Assembly: GCA_028673005.1 (NCBI GenBank)
Contig: CM054120.1
Span: 60,820,057 to 60,884,056, forward strand
DNA from: Tanypteryx hageni
Lineage: Eukaryota; Arthropoda; Insecta; Odonata; Petaluridae
Direction of reading: 5' to 3'
DNA: 64,000 nt
Under the pieces are notes generated by a model. The model searched no databases, was not told the origin of the DNA, and saw only the letters and a list, made by a program, of their open reading frames with translations. The position numbers and the translations under genes are program-made. Positions within the stretch are counted from its first letter, which is position 1. Every line of letters begins with the position of its first letter. Of this stretch, positions 25,776 through 36,173 are shown in pieces.

Positions 25776-27670
25776 ATCCGACCTGGAGCCAAAACACCCT
25801 GAACGTCCTGCCCTGTAAGTACGACTCGATGAGCCGCACTAGCCAGGCAGGAAACTGGAGTCGATGCAACTTCAACAGGAGAGCTGGATGCCACACGCGG
25901 TCGAAGGCCTTCGAGATGTCGAAGAAAGCCCCTGCGACCGCGTGGTTCCTGTTGAAGGCGTCAGTGATGAAGTGGTCACCCTACCCAGTTGCTGGGTAGT
26001 GGAGTGCCCCTCCCGGAAGCCAAACTGCTCGTCCAGGAGAACATTCTTCTCCCGGACGATATCCACCAGCGGCATACGGAGAAGACGCTCAAAGATCTTC
26101 CCAAAGCCCGCCAGTAGAGAGATTGGCCGGATGTCCCCGGGACCAACCTCCGTTCCTAGAAGCATCGGGAGACAGATGATCTTTGCCCTCTTCCAGGCAG
26201 ACGGAAAATATGGAATCCCGACACAACCGTTGTAAATGGCGGCCAGGAATTCTACTGCTGCGACAGGTAGCTGTCGCAAGACGATGTTGTGGATGGCATC
26301 ATCCCCGGGAGCCCTCCTCGTCCCAAGGCGACGGATCACCGCAACGATCTCGCGCACCTCGAAACGAGGGAGCTCCGCAGCATCAAGCAAGGGGCCGCGG
26401 TCAAGCGTCCCGAGTTCCCGTGCGATGTCCTCTTCGACCTCATCCGACTCTGCTGTGGCCGGGTTCGGGCAGAATACCCCCTCCAGATATTCTGCCATCA
26501 ACCCGGCTTTCTCCTCCGGAGTCCTCGCAACGGAGCCCCCTGGATGATCAGGGGGTCCCTCCTTTGGGCAACGCAAAGCCTCCTACAGGTTTTCCAGATG
26601 GACTGGTCCTCCAGGGAAAGCGTGGAAAGATGGAGTTCCCACGCGTCCGAGCGCACGTCTTTCAACATGTCCCGGACCGTCCTGTTGAGGGAGTCCATCT
26701 GGATCCTGAGGTTCAACATACGGTGGCGCTGCCACCTCCGCCGCACGCTGTTGCGCAGCGTGATCGTCTGTCTGACGACACGAGGCAAAGCAATGCCTAT
26801 ACCCACGGCTACGACTACCTTCGTGATTGCAGCGTCCATGTCCTGCTGGACTGTGGTGGTGAGGAGGTCGACCATGCGGTCTGCCTCCTCGCACGTCCTA
26901 GGCGGTGTTGGGTCGACCGGCAGCCTTTCCGCAATGAACTCGCGGAAGTGCTGCCAGTCGGCACGAGCTAGGTCCAGACGCTGCGAAGGTGGTACTCGCA
27001 CTGGCAAGTTCCCCAGAAGTAGCAGTGTTGGATTATGATCAGAGGACATATCGCACACGGAATGCATGCTGAGGGACGCCCTGATGTTGTTGATGACAGC
27101 AACTTCAAGGACGTCCCTCGAAGGGAGATAAGTGGGCTCGTTTGGCGCTAGCACCGTGAGACCCTCTTCATCTGCAAGATCTTTCAGCCGCAGGCCCCTC
27201 AGGTTGGGGAGTCTGGAATGCCAACTGGTGTGCTTGGCATTCAAGTCCCCAAGTACGATCGAGGGGCAGCCATTTCCGACGACCTCCAAGACCTCATCCG
27301 GATCCCACGCCCTCCCCGGCGGGTAATACACCGAGGAGACCGTGATCCATCCGGTACAGGTCCTGATATCGACGGATACAGCTTCCATCGACACGTAGTT
27401 CCGCTCTGGAAGCGGACGATGTTCTACGGATCGATGAACTAGCAGTGCCGAGCCGCCGCGCCCCTGCCCACCGGCGGGCTGGTTGATCCTGTCTGCGCGG
27501 TATATTGCCCAGCCAGGAATCTTCCACGCATCCGCCGGGCGGAGGTGCGTCTCGTTCACGGCGGCGACGATGGCGTGCTTCTCTTGTAGGAACGCCCGAA
27601 ACCCTTCCGTCTTCTCCTTGACACCTCGGGCGTTCCATTGCACAAGGACGCTGCACCCCCTAGTCCCCAT
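25776..27670 (-). pseudogene. Jockey ORF2: endonuclease plus partial reverse transcriptase
   Basis: The start is at 27670, where ATGGGGACTAG overlaps the ORF1 stop, a compact arrangement typical of this clade. The apurinic-type endonuclease domain follows (motifs VQWNARGV, NETHLRP, VLGDLNAKH, and SSDHNP with the catalytic Asp-His), then the RT thumb-proximal region (RRAPGDDAI, PISLLAGFGKI, EQFGFREGHSTT). Frameshifts lie near 26570 and near 25985; the latter puts the conserved domain A (FFDISKAFD-type) in another frame. The frame near 25985 is broken identically in copy 2. The catalytic YADD box is missing because the 3' part is deleted. It would nick target DNA and prime reverse transcription; here it is dead. 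Confidence 0.85.
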
Positions 27671-27870
27671 TGTTGGGGGCCGAAATGCGCTCCTTGACCA
27701 GCTCCTCCAGGAGAGAGAGGAGGAGCTGGCCGGACTCTCAGCGCACCACAAATCATCGCCACCGTCCGCCAGAAGTCGGGGCCCTCCTCGGACCGAACAG
27801 ACTCTGGCGCACTGCTCTGCGGCTTGCTAACCTTGACCGAAACTTCGAGGCCCTTGGGTGGGACCACATC
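27660..27870 (-). pseudogene. Jockey ORF1 C-terminal remnant
   Basis: Upstream of ORF2 a minus-strand frame reads from the element's 5' break through EGPDFWRTVAMICGALRV, and a second frame ends LEELVKERISAPNNGD then stop at 27660. ORF1 of jockey elements encodes a Gag-like nucleic-acid-binding protein; only its last few dozen residues are here, with one frameshift. The assignment rests on position and on the overlap with the ORF2 start. Confidence 0.5.
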
Positions 27871-28105
27871 GGGAGCCGGTGGTGTAGTGGTTAGGGTGTT
27901 AACCCCACCGTACGACGTACAACACCCGGTTCGATTCCTTATGAGGATTTTTTCGGAGGACGCACCGGCACCCTATTTGTGCGTTTTGGAACTAAGGTGA
28001 CGAGGACGAGCCAATAAGGAAAGAGAAAATGAGGAGCGCGCTCAAATCAACACTTCGTCCTCCCCCCTTCCTGGCTATTCATTGCAATACCTGAAATATA
28101 CCCAT
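27871..28105 (+). repeat. tRNA-derived SINE, copy 1 (5' part split by jockey)
   Basis: An internal RNA polymerase III promoter is visible: A box TGGTGTAGTGG (27880-27890) and B box GGTTCGATTCC (27928-27938), 37 bases apart. The head resembles tRNA-Glu-like SINE heads. No cloverleaf 3' half follows the B box, so it is a SINE and not a tRNA gene. The tail (ggtgacgaggacgagccaat onward) runs to roughly 28105, where Polinton polymerase sequence takes over; that end is approximate. The identical junction exists in copy 2. Confidence 0.75.
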
Positions 28106-28740
28106 TGTGAGTAGGATTGAGGCGAATCAAGCTGGACTCAGATATGATTTTGTATTGCTGTGTGGGTCGGTATGAAGATCACGGAAATCTATTAAGAAAT
28201 TTAAAAGAAAACATTGGGAGGATTCAGACAGAGCGTGCTAATTTTTTAATGAGGGATGTTGGGGTTAATTTGCAAAACGGCGGTGGTTTGGATGAAATTA
28301 AGCTATTTCAAAAGGATTTGAAAAGCTACAGCATAACTGTTTTTGGTCGTAGAAAGGGACGAAAAATATTATTTGAAGGACCGCATTCATCGCCACATCA
28401 ACCTCGAAGGCCTATTGACTAAATATATGAAAAAGGGCATGTTAAAGTAATAACATCAGTAACTGGGGCGTTTTCATGCTCATATTACTATCGGCTTTGT
28501 CACACGCCTTATAATAACAAGCACGGTCACAAGTGTGTTTATAAATGACCGCGCTGTGATGCCGAAAAAATATGTGATGATTCAACTAGTAAAAAGAAAT
28601 GCATGAATTGTGCTAGATGGTTTTTCGGCGATATGCATCCAATTGCAATGATGAAAAGCTTAAAGACATGGTGGTGAATGGTTCACCCCCGGTAACGATC
28701 ACCATTCCCCAACAAATCCGCAGAACAAAGAAGCATGATG
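28106..28740 (+). pseudogene. Polinton DNA polymerase B, N-terminal fragment
   Basis: A frame from about 28117 includes GVNLQNGGGLDEIKLFQKDL and FGRRKGRKILFEGP, typical of the N-terminal region of Polinton protein-primed polymerases. After a frameshift near 28400 the reading continues with GHVKVITSVTGAFSC and a cysteine-rich zinc-binding stretch (C..CH...C pattern up to WFFGDMHP near 28640), with an in-frame TGA near 28545. No exonuclease or palm motifs follow. The full enzyme is about 1,000 residues or more; only about 200 remain. The same TGA is in copy 2. Confidence 0.75.
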
Positions 28741-28905
28741 TGGTGTACCCGCACAGAGACAAAGGTATACCGCGTTGTATACACAAAAAGGCGGAGAGTT
28801 GGAGAGTATTGTACGTCACCGTATGGGTATGTGTGTGCATAGCATTTAAAATGTGTAATGAGTATAATTTTTCTGAAGTGCTTTCCAGAACGTTGTATAA
28901 TTAAG

Positions 28906-29386
28906 GAGGGCCTTCACTCTTTTCGCAAATTAATATCAGGCTAAGAAAACGTTCCTGTTTGCAGATGTTATTTATTCATGTATTAATTATACTTATTCAT
29001 GTAATTGCTTGCTATATTTGAATTTTTATTTTATTTTGTTATATTTGTATTTATTATTATTGATGTTAATTTATTTATTTATGTAAATTTATTTTATACG
29101 TATATGGATATTGTACTCTCGTTTTTATTCTAAATTTATACATGTTGCTGTTATAATTGATTTTCTTATTTATGTACATATTTATTGTGTTTTTCAATCG
29201 TGTGTAGATTTTTTAATTAATTTTTTCTCTGTATTCATTTGTATAGAGTACGAATCGTTATTCCAGAGCCTGATATATATAATGAAATAAAAATAATTGT
29301 GCAATGTAAACTATTTTTTGTAAGGACATACACCGTTTTCTTTTGGTAAATAAAATTTTCAGTTTAAAATAAGTGTGTAACTTCTG
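28906..29386 (+). other. Very AT-rich spacer between polymerase remnant and ATPase
   Basis: About 480 bases of ATTT/TTTA-rich DNA with no frame of note. It holds several aataaa-like words near 29288 and 29350. It is conserved almost base for base in copy 2 apart from a 5-base deletion near 28970 and a few substitutions. Confidence 0.5.
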
Positions 29387-29428
29387 ATGAAAACCCGAAA
29401 CATTCACTTTACATCTTCACTCTTTATC

Positions 29429-30060
29429 ATGTCGAACCCTTGGAAACATCCGTTCACGGCCACTTTGGCGGGTCCTGCAGGGTCCAGTAAATCTGTTTTC
29501 ATGGAAAAATTTATAAACGCAATCGATTCTATGGTCGATGTTAGAATTGAAGAGATTATTTGGTGTTATTCAGAGGTGCAGTCTTTACCGATAAAATTGA
29601 GAAAGAACGCTAACGTTAAATTTTATAAAGGGGTTACAGATCTGGATGATTTGAGAAATGGGGATAATGATTTACAACCACGGCCATTGTTCATCATCCT
29701 TGATGATATGATGCGAGAGGTCGCGTCGTTTATCTTTTTATTAAGGGGTCTCATCACCGTGGGCTGAGCGTGATTTTCATAACACAAAATTTATTTCATC
29801 AAGGGAAAGGTAGACGCGACATATCTCTCAATTCCTATTATATTAAATGCTTCAAAAATCCGAGAGATAGAGCTCAAATCTTACATCATTCAAGACAAAT
29901 TTAACCAGAAAACCCAAAATTCATTCAAGACGCTTTTAGAGGTGCCACCTCAAGACCTCACGGTTACATCTTCTTTTACTTAAAACAGGGTACTCATGAT
30001 GAATATCGAATAAGAACAAAAATACTTCCGAAAGACGGAATCACCCAAGTTTATATACCA
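29429..30060 (+). pseudogene. Polinton packaging ATPase (A32-like)
   Basis: The start is set at the Met opening SNPWKHPFTATLAGP, because the Walker A motif GPAGSSKS then lies at residues 15-22 as usual; the upstream Met at 29387 looks like leader. Walker B is PLFIILDD (acidic pair at residues 92-93). Near 29748 a frameshift moves the reading into the frame with GSHHRGLSVIFITQN, the conserved sensor region, then a TAA at 29902 interrupts. The family pumps DNA into capsids. Beyond the TAA the frame stays open into the next gene (Met at 30106), so the normal ATPase stop is lost. The frameshift and TAA are shared with copy 2. Confidence 0.85.
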
Positions 30061-30105
30061 AAACATAAAAACCGCAACGCTGAGAGGTATTTTTCATTCG
30101 AAAAG

Positions 30106-30435
30106 ATGTCTCGCACGGATCGGAGCTGCCGTAATACCCTTAGAGCTCTCTGTTGGATCAAACCACCACAACGAATAGCGATTATAAAAACGGCTGACAA
30201 AACTTTAATCGAGGCAATTTGTGAATGTGTTCTCAACGTATTGAAAGTTAACGTCTCTCTCAAGTCTTGTCATAAACGCAAACTAGTTCGACACAAGAAG
30301 ATCTTACGAAAACTAATCAGACGTGGCAAGTGCTGGAGAAAGAAGAGACGAGTCATAATACAGTCTGGTGGTGGTTTTCTCCCCATAATATTGGGTTCAC
30401 TGGATAGCGGGGCTGTAGGGTCATTATTTGGTTAA
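30106..30435 (+). CDS. Polinton small basic protein
   Basis: 109 residues, open from Met to stop. The middle is rich in Lys/Arg (KRKLVRHKKILRKLIRRG) and the C-terminus is a glycine-rich hydrophobic tail (GGGFLPIILGS). Proteins of this layout lie next to the ATPase in many Polintons; they are thought to be virion-associated, but their job is not established. No stop separates it from the upstream ATPase frame. It is the least damaged gene of the element, though its short length makes that weak evidence for function. Confidence 0.6.
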   Translation: MSRTDRSCRNTLRALCWIKPPQRIAIIKTADKTLIEAICECVLNVLKVNVSLKSCHKRKLVRHKKILRKLIRRGKCWRKKRRVIIQSGGGFLPIILGSLDSGAVGSLFG

Positions 30436-30437
30436 TC

Positions 30438-31120
30438 ATGGAGCATCCAAAGAATATGCTGTTAATATCCCCGGACGCTCTCGAACGTTTTAGACCAATA
30501 ACTGAAAATTCTCTATTTTCACGAATGGATGAATAAATGATAAATATATTGCTTGAAAAAGATGTCACAGATCTGGAGAAATGGATAAAATATAAAGAAA
30601 TTTTGCAAAAATATTTAAGTCTGGTGGCGAAAGGAAAAAACCTATATACTTACCAATAACGAAATTTAAAGATGATGATGAGATAAATCCAAAAAGCGCT
30701 GAGACGAGACCTCGTGGTAATGATATGACTAAAGAGCGGAGGAGCGACGCGTTTGCAGATAATTAAATTTTAAGCTCGGTACCGCAAACATTCCGGAGAA
30801 AATCACAATTGTTGCACGATCGGGTTTTACGTAGCGATATTGCTTCTTGGGATGAGCGAGGTATTATAAGCGTTAATGGGAGAGTTCTTCCATACTCGAA
30901 CATAACAGATTTGATCAAAGACGTGATAAGGCCTCGTAAACACAGCAATCCCGAAGGTTGGGAAATATTCTGCAACGCTTTAAGAGAGTTAAATATCCCT
31001 CAAGAATATATAGGTAATAGAAGAAGGTGGTCATTCGTTCGTCAAAGAGCATACGAGACGTATGTTGCAAATCCGCCATCAACTCATCATACGAAAAAAC
31101 ATAATCACGCTATTCGCCTT
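30438..31120 (+). pseudogene. Conserved small Polinton protein, broken
   Basis: It starts MEHPKNMLLISPDALERF three bases after the previous stop. The first frame ends at 30534 after FSRMDE. The continuation in other frames includes DLEKWIKYKEILQKYL and, after a stop at 30764, SWDERGIISVNGRVLP and PEGWEIFCNALRELNIP. These blocks occur in this order in a Polinton protein of unknown function that lies between the basic protein and the integrase. At least three breaks. In copy 2 everything after 30797 has been replaced by a retroelement. Confidence 0.6.
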
Positions 31121-31154
31121 ACAAAATTAAAGGGTGGACAAAATTTCGTTTACA

Positions 31155-32206
31155 ATGAGTATTTCTGAAACGTATTTTTACCCGGCGAATCCTGCGGGGT
31201 TTTCAGGCGCTCGAGCTTCAATGAGGGAAATGCGTGGAAAGTATACACCAAGAGAAGTTAAGCATTGGTTAGAAGGGGAAGAAACATACACGCTTCACAA
31301 GCCAATCCGTAGAAAATTTTTGAGATATCGTGAGATATTGTGACCACGAAACACGAAGTTTGGCAAGCTGATCTCAACGACATGCGGTCATTGAAAAAGT
31401 ATAATGATGGTTATAATTACCTACTTACAGTGATCGATGTCTTAAGTAAATATGCTTGCGGAATACCTTTGAAGGGCAAAAAAGGTTCACACTTGAAGAA
31501 GGCATTTCAACAAATATTTCCCAAATGTAAACGTAAACCGTTGCATCTCCTAACAGACAAGGGAACAGAATTCACATCGAGATTAATGAGTAAATTTTTC
31601 TAAGAGAAAAATATAAATTACTATGTAACACAGAATACCGATGTGAAAGCAATTGTCGTGGAACGCATTAACCGCACTCTTAAAACAAGAATGTGGCATT
31701 ATTTCACACAACGCTATATTACCGTCATTTCAAAAGTAGTAAAAGTCTATAACAATGCAACGCACACTTCCATTAAAATGGCGCCTGTAGATGTCAATGA
31801 TGAAAATATTTACGAGGTTTGGAAAAATTTGTGCGGTATAAAATAGCGTGCAAAACTTAAGGCACCGTGTTACAACGTAGGAGATCTAGTGAGAATAGGT
31901 AGGGAAAAATCTAAGTTCGATAAAGGTTATGACAATAACTGGTCAGAAGAGGGGTTCAAAATAAAAAAGTTTATTAAGAGATCGATGGTGGTTTACATCA
32001 TCGAAGACCTTTGTGGTAATGAAATTGAAGGTACGTTTTACGAGCCTGAATTACAACGCATCCGCGTCCGCCACACGCAAGAACGCAAAATAGATAAAAT
32101 TATGGCGTACAAGTGAAAAGGTGTCAGACGTGAAGCGTTCGTCAAGTGGAGAGGCTATTCCGAAAGTTCGTGGGTTAAAATTAAGGATATAAAACAAAAA
32201 AGTTAA
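31155..32206 (+). pseudogene. Polinton integrase (retroviral type) with chromodomain
   Basis: The start at 31155 (MSISETYFYPANPAGFSG) begins a domain normally found before the catalytic core. A frameshift at 31340 leads into the core: first Asp in EVWQADLNDM, second Asp in LLTDKGTEF, and the Glu in VVERINRTLK, together a DD(35)E-type triad. An SH3-like C-terminal domain (VGDLVRIGREKSKFDKGY) and a terminal chromodomain (EAFVKWRGYSESSWVKI) follow. Stops lie near 31602, 31844 and 32114. It would insert the element into the host genome; the chromodomain may target histone marks. The stop at 32204-32206 precedes the minor capsid ATG by one base. Confidence 0.85.
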
Positions 32207-32207
32207 A

Positions 32208-32911
32208 ATGATAGATGAGTTTTATATTACATTGCCGAGTAATTGCTCACGCCACTCGTTCCCGAATAATAGTACAACTAAATTCAGAATTCGGTTGCAT
32301 CGACGTATCGAATTAAAAGGTCGATGGGTTGCGGGCGTAGTGGAATTTCCTTGTTTTCTTCTCACTGTTAGTAACAACAACAACACTATTCGGATATGGT
32401 AAGAAAAAGGAAGTTCTGAAAAATTAATTAAATTAATTAAAATTATAACCTGGAAATTCCGAAACAATTCATGATATAGTTCGTGAAATAAATGAAAAAG
32501 AAAAGATTTCTTCAAGGTCTATTTACGAGGTAGAAGAGAATACAGGACGTGTTAAAATAATATCAGCCGATAAAAAAGAAATAAAACGCACGGACGTCAA
32601 TAATTTTCACACCAAGATTGATAACATTGAGAAAGTTAAGCTAACGTTTTCACCGAGGCTGGCTCTTCAACTAGGTTTTGATCCGAAAATCGATGTGTCT
32701 AGTGGCAATATTTCAAACCATCCTGCAAATATTTTCTTAGGTTTTCCACATCAAATGTTCATTTACTGTGATATAGTGGAATCTCAAATCGTTGGAGATA
32801 CATGTAACCCGCTTCTAAGAATCGCGAACATGGATAAGAGACGATACGGGTGAGTCTATACCATTTGAGTTTAAGACGTCGTGGGTTAAACTTAATTTTC
32901 GTAAAATATAA
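32208..32911 (+). pseudogene. Polinton minor capsid protein (penton-like, single jelly roll)
   Basis: The N-terminus DEFYITLPSN and the LKGRWVAGVVEFPC block are characteristic of this family. Breaks follow at 32400 (TAA). Conserved words continue in other frames: SPRLALQLGFDP near 32660 and FPHQMFIYCDI near 32745. About 110 bp that are present in copy 2 (covering the KMLIFDATHYVP part) are deleted near 32840, which also shifts the frame. It would form the fivefold vertices of the Polinton virion. Confidence 0.8.
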
Positions 32912-32921
32912 AGATGGTTAG

Positions 32922-34019
32922 ATGTACATCGATCTTCCGCAAAACCTACTGCAAGTCACGTGAAGAATCAGAAAACAAGACGGGGCAGAAACAACGCTTG
33001 AACATCAAGTAGGACATGTAAATAATTCTTTACACAGCATCTTCTCACAATTGGATGTGTACTTGAATCAGAAATTGGTTACTCCGCCAAGTAATACTTA
33101 TCCTTATAGGTCTTATATCGAAACGGCTCTCAATTTTGGCCCCGCTGCTAAAAAATCACATTTGACAATGTCTCTTTGGTATGACGATTCAGGCAAATCG
33201 ATGGATAGTCTCGATAATGGCCATTCTGGGTTATTTAAAAGAAGAGAGTTAACCAAACTAAGTAAACCCGTGGATATGATCGGTCATATACATAGCGATA
33301 TAATCAATCAAGACAAACTACTATTAAACGGTGTCGAGCTTCGTGTTAAGTTGATTCGCTCAAGGGACAGTTTCTGTCTGCTGGGTGGGTCAAATTATGC
33401 AAAAATAAAAATATTTGACGCTACTCTTATGGTAAGGCGTGTTCGAATCAACCCCACAGTTCTTCTTGAGCATAGTAGAACGCTGGAGAAAACAACGGTC
33501 AAATACCCTCTAACAAGGGTTGATGTAAATGTTCTCACAATCTCCTCAGGAATACAAAGTAAAATAATCTATAACATAATTATAGGTCAATTTCCAAAGA
33601 GGCGTAAGGGTGATATAACATTAAACCCGTTTAATTTCCAACACTTTAAAATGACACACTTGTCCCTCTATATCGACGGACAGCAAATACCATCAAAACC
33701 GTTACAAACTGATTATACGGACAATAAATTATATGTGGGGGCGCATCACACACTGTTCAGCGGTACTGGAATCCATTTCATGAATGAAGGGAATTAGATT
33801 TCGCGAGAACAGTATCCTCACAGATATTGTCTAACAGCCTTCGACTTAACACAAGATCTATCATCAAACATCGGTTCACATTGGAAGTTAATAAGACAAG
33901 GAAGTCTACGTATGGATATACGATTCGCAGAATAAATAAATTATATAATATACGCCGAATTCGATAATATTATCGAAATCGATCGTCATCGAAATATTAT
34001 GGTTGACTACAGTAGTTAA
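32922..34019 (+). pseudogene. Polinton major capsid protein (double jelly roll)
   Basis: Homology starts at 32922 (MYIDLPQNLL), without the usual first few dozen residues. A TGA at about 32961, a stop shared with copy 2, precedes the long open stretch 33051-33797, which carries DVYLNQKLVTPPSNTYPYRS, ETALNFGPAAK and VDMIGHIHSDIINQDKLLLN. A 30-bp deletion near 33606 and a TAG at 33795 break it; the C-terminal words AEFDNIIEIDRHRN and VDYSS remain. It is about 365 codons against roughly 400-600 in the family. It resembles arthropod proteins often annotated as F54H12.2-like. Confidence 0.85.
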
Positions 34020-34067
34020 CATATATGAACAATTCGTTTTGAGTCAGTAGGCTTTCAACTGCGTACG

Positions 34068-34507
34068 ATGTGGAATCACTTCGTAGATTTCCAAGTATGC
34101 ATTGACAACCAGGGAATATACGTTTTAAAAGTAATGGCAATTCTTGGCGAAAACCAGTCTTTATTTCAGCACTGGATCATTCGCGCTCCTTATCCAAAAC
34201 ATAAATTAAGGTTTCGACGTGTTAGATAAAACGAGTGGCTGAAACAGCATCGTCATGGCATAGATTGGGATGACGGTTGTGGAACATGCAACGATTTTAG
34301 AAGAGAATTGTACACGATCTATAAAAGATACGAAAATATACTTTCCAAAGGGTTTCAAACATCCGAATATTTATCCAAACTTTTGTGCAGAAGAATCAAC
34401 GATTTAGAAACGCTTGGTTGTCATTCTCTAAAAAGCTACGTTCTACGTCAAACATGTTCAACATAGCGGACTGCTTTAATAAACACATCAGCTACGACGA
34501 ACAATAA
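34068..34507 (+). pseudogene. Polinton-linked protein of unknown function
   Basis: The N-terminal block FVDFQVCIDNQGIYVLKVMA and the later HRHGIDWDDGCGT recur in copy 2 with few changes. From memory, similar FVDFQ...K proteins are scattered through arthropod genomes; an RNase H-like fold has crossed my mind because of the early Asp, but I cannot show it. A TAA interrupts after RRVR (near 34228) and the frame shifts near 34440. The stop TAA at 34505-34507 overlaps the protease ATG (TAATG), a compact coupling that supports a real ancestral gene. Confidence 0.5.
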
Positions 34508-35054
34508 TGAACTCTTACGAATTGAAAACAATTTTCATCTACGTGAAAGGTTTTCAAAATATTCACACAGACGTGTTCGCTTCGGATAACCTACCAATGC
34601 GCACTAAACGCCCGTGCGCATACGTGTCGAACACCGGTCCTCGACATATGCCGGGAGAACATTGGTTATCAATCTTCATTTACAAGTGTGACTATGGAGA
34701 ATATTTCGATAGTTACGGATTACCGCCGATCATCAAGTATCACCAAAAATTCATCGCAAGTAATTCAATTACTTGGACAAATAATGACTATCTACTTCAG
34801 AGGTACACATCCGATGTTTGCGGGATGTAAAGTGTTGTTTATCATTAATTCAGATGCCATGGGCTAGAAAAGAAGGCTCTGTTAAAATATTTAGCGTTAA
34901 TAGAAAGAAAAACGATTGTATGGTTACACGATTGTTTAAGGATATATTAAAGAATCAAAAGTGTTTGCATAATTACGAAACCGATTTATCCTTATTACAA
35001 AACTGTTGTACTTATATCGATGGAAAATCTTATTTTGCTGTAAATCAACTTTGA
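34507..35054 (+). pseudogene. Polinton adenain-like cysteine protease
   Basis: The catalytic layout of adenovirus-type maturation proteases is visible: His in PGEHWLSIF, Asp in YFDSYG, Gln in LLQRY and Cys in SDVCGM. After the Cys the frame meets a TAA (34828), then reads on in other frames to the stop at 35052-35054 (AVNQL). The inverted copy at 40770-41316 preserves the reading just past the Cys (YCVVYH). It would cleave capsid precursors. Inactive here because the C-terminal part is out of frame. Confidence 0.85.
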
Positions 35055-35742
35055 TTGAATATAAAATTTCTGTTAGTACCTTTATCAAATAAAACTATAA
35101 AAGATAAACTGTCTCGCATTTTACTTAATGTAATGATAATTTCCGCAGCCACTCTTTAAAAACGAAGCTTCCGAAATAGAGTCAACCGCCTCAGGTGCAT
35201 TATTTTCCGCATACGCCAAAAGAGAAAGTTCCTCACTTCGCCATGGTGACACTAGGTGTTCACGCATAGGGATTTGCTGACGGTAGCCTCCGTCGAATTT
35301 TCAAAGCGTGAGGTTGTAATTCTAATCTCGTAAAGGTCATTCACCTTTCGTATTTGTCAAATCGTATATCATTCTCGTGATAGATACAGGGTATGACTTC
35401 GAACCACCCATTGTGAAGAAAAAAATATCGAAATATTGCAAACGCCTCAAGGTCTTGCTGTACGGTTATAGAACATCAACCGTCGTTGTCGTTCATCCAA
35501 CTCCTTCAAAGCGTGAAACGTCTCTCCCATCTGGGACTTCGGGATCGAGCCGATTGAGACATCAACTGTTTAAACAGAGAATTTAGAAAATGGAGTGGGA
35601 GACCTAATCGGAAGAGATAATTTGAGTTTGATTTGAAATGACCACCACAGTGCATGTGGCTGTTAGAGTGGGTGAGGCGTCTGTTTAGATTTGGGCGATT
35701 TTAAACACTATTTTAAATACCCGAAACTTTAACGTCACAACC

Positions 35743-36173
35743 ATTAGTAGGGGAAGGTAAGTGAAGAGGGGTCTGGTTTATACGTGGCCTACTTCACCTA
35801 GGCAGACTGTCTCACAGCTGACCCCACGCCTGAAGGGTTCCCACAACCCCTCTGACGTCACTGGTACCAGTGGGAGCAGTGGGGTGAGACAGCCTGTCTG
35901 CGCGAAGTAGCCTACTGATCACGTTAGTAAATTTTTCTTCGTTCACATCATTATAATAGTTAAAAACATGCGTAAGAGTTATATTGATAAGGAAAACTCT
36001 CGGCTCACAGATTGAAAACTTGTGGACTAACTTATTCGGGAACAATGGCGTGTAATACAACAATGTTTGAAATTTAAATTTGTTATCATTTTAAACAGAA
36101 GTGGAAATTTTACCCGATAGATATAAAATGATTATAAAAAAAACCCCAGGGATTTCACAATGATTAATTTCTT
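35743..36173. mobile_element. Copy-1-specific insertion with inverted repeat (MITE-like)
   Basis: About 430 bp present here and absent at the equivalent point of copy 2 (54677). It contains an imperfect inverted repeat: 35784-35827 (gcctacttcacctaggcag ... ccccac) against 35880-35914 (ggggtgagacag ... gaagtagcctac). No protein. Target duplications are not clear. It could also be a deletion in copy 2, but the hairpin favours insertion. Confidence 0.4.

Larger units (their letters stand above)
25776..27870 (-). mobile_element. Jockey-clade non-LTR retrotransposon, copy 1 (both ends lost)
   Basis: A minus-strand element about 98-99% identical by eye to 42725-44725. The 5' end is cut within ORF1 at 27870, where SINE sequence (gggagccggtgg) begins. 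The other end stops at 25776, inside the reverse transcriptase, 978 bp short of where copy 2 ends. 5' truncation is normal for non-LTR elements. Loss of the 3' end is not and points to a later deletion or recombination. It holds the ORF1 tail, endonuclease and first half of RT. The composition is GC-rich against an AT-rich background. Confidence 0.9.
28106..35592 (+). mobile_element. Polinton/Maverick element, copy 1 (decayed, 5' end missing)
   Basis: A co-oriented block with the diagnostic Polinton set: protein-primed polymerase B fragment, FtsK/HerA-type packaging ATPase, small basic protein, retroviral-type integrase with chromodomain, jelly-roll minor and major capsid proteins and adenain-like cysteine protease. 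Every gene has stops or frameshifts. Most of the polymerase and the left terminal inverted repeat are gone; the SINE abuts the break. The right end is set where homology with the inverted fragment ends (gaatttagaaaatg); the true terminus may lie beyond. Polintons are self-synthesising virus-like transposons. Confidence 0.9.

Noticed and set aside
25864..27894. Many long plus-strand frames across the jockey element
   Set aside because: The element is GC-rich, so stops are rare in all frames. Domain motifs are found only on the minus strand.
27871..27945. tRNA gene
   Set aside because: A and B boxes are good, but no anticodon arm or acceptor pairing closes a cloverleaf. It is better explained as a SINE head.
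28617..28904. 95-codon plus-strand frame and its antisense partner, also at 45471-45758
   Set aside because: It overlaps the cysteine-rich polymerase remnant in another frame. Near-identity between copies is due to recent duplication.
31340..31603. Integrase as a cellular or retroviral gene
   Set aside because: The neighbours (capsid, ATPase and protease genes) and the terminal chromodomain place it in a Polinton.
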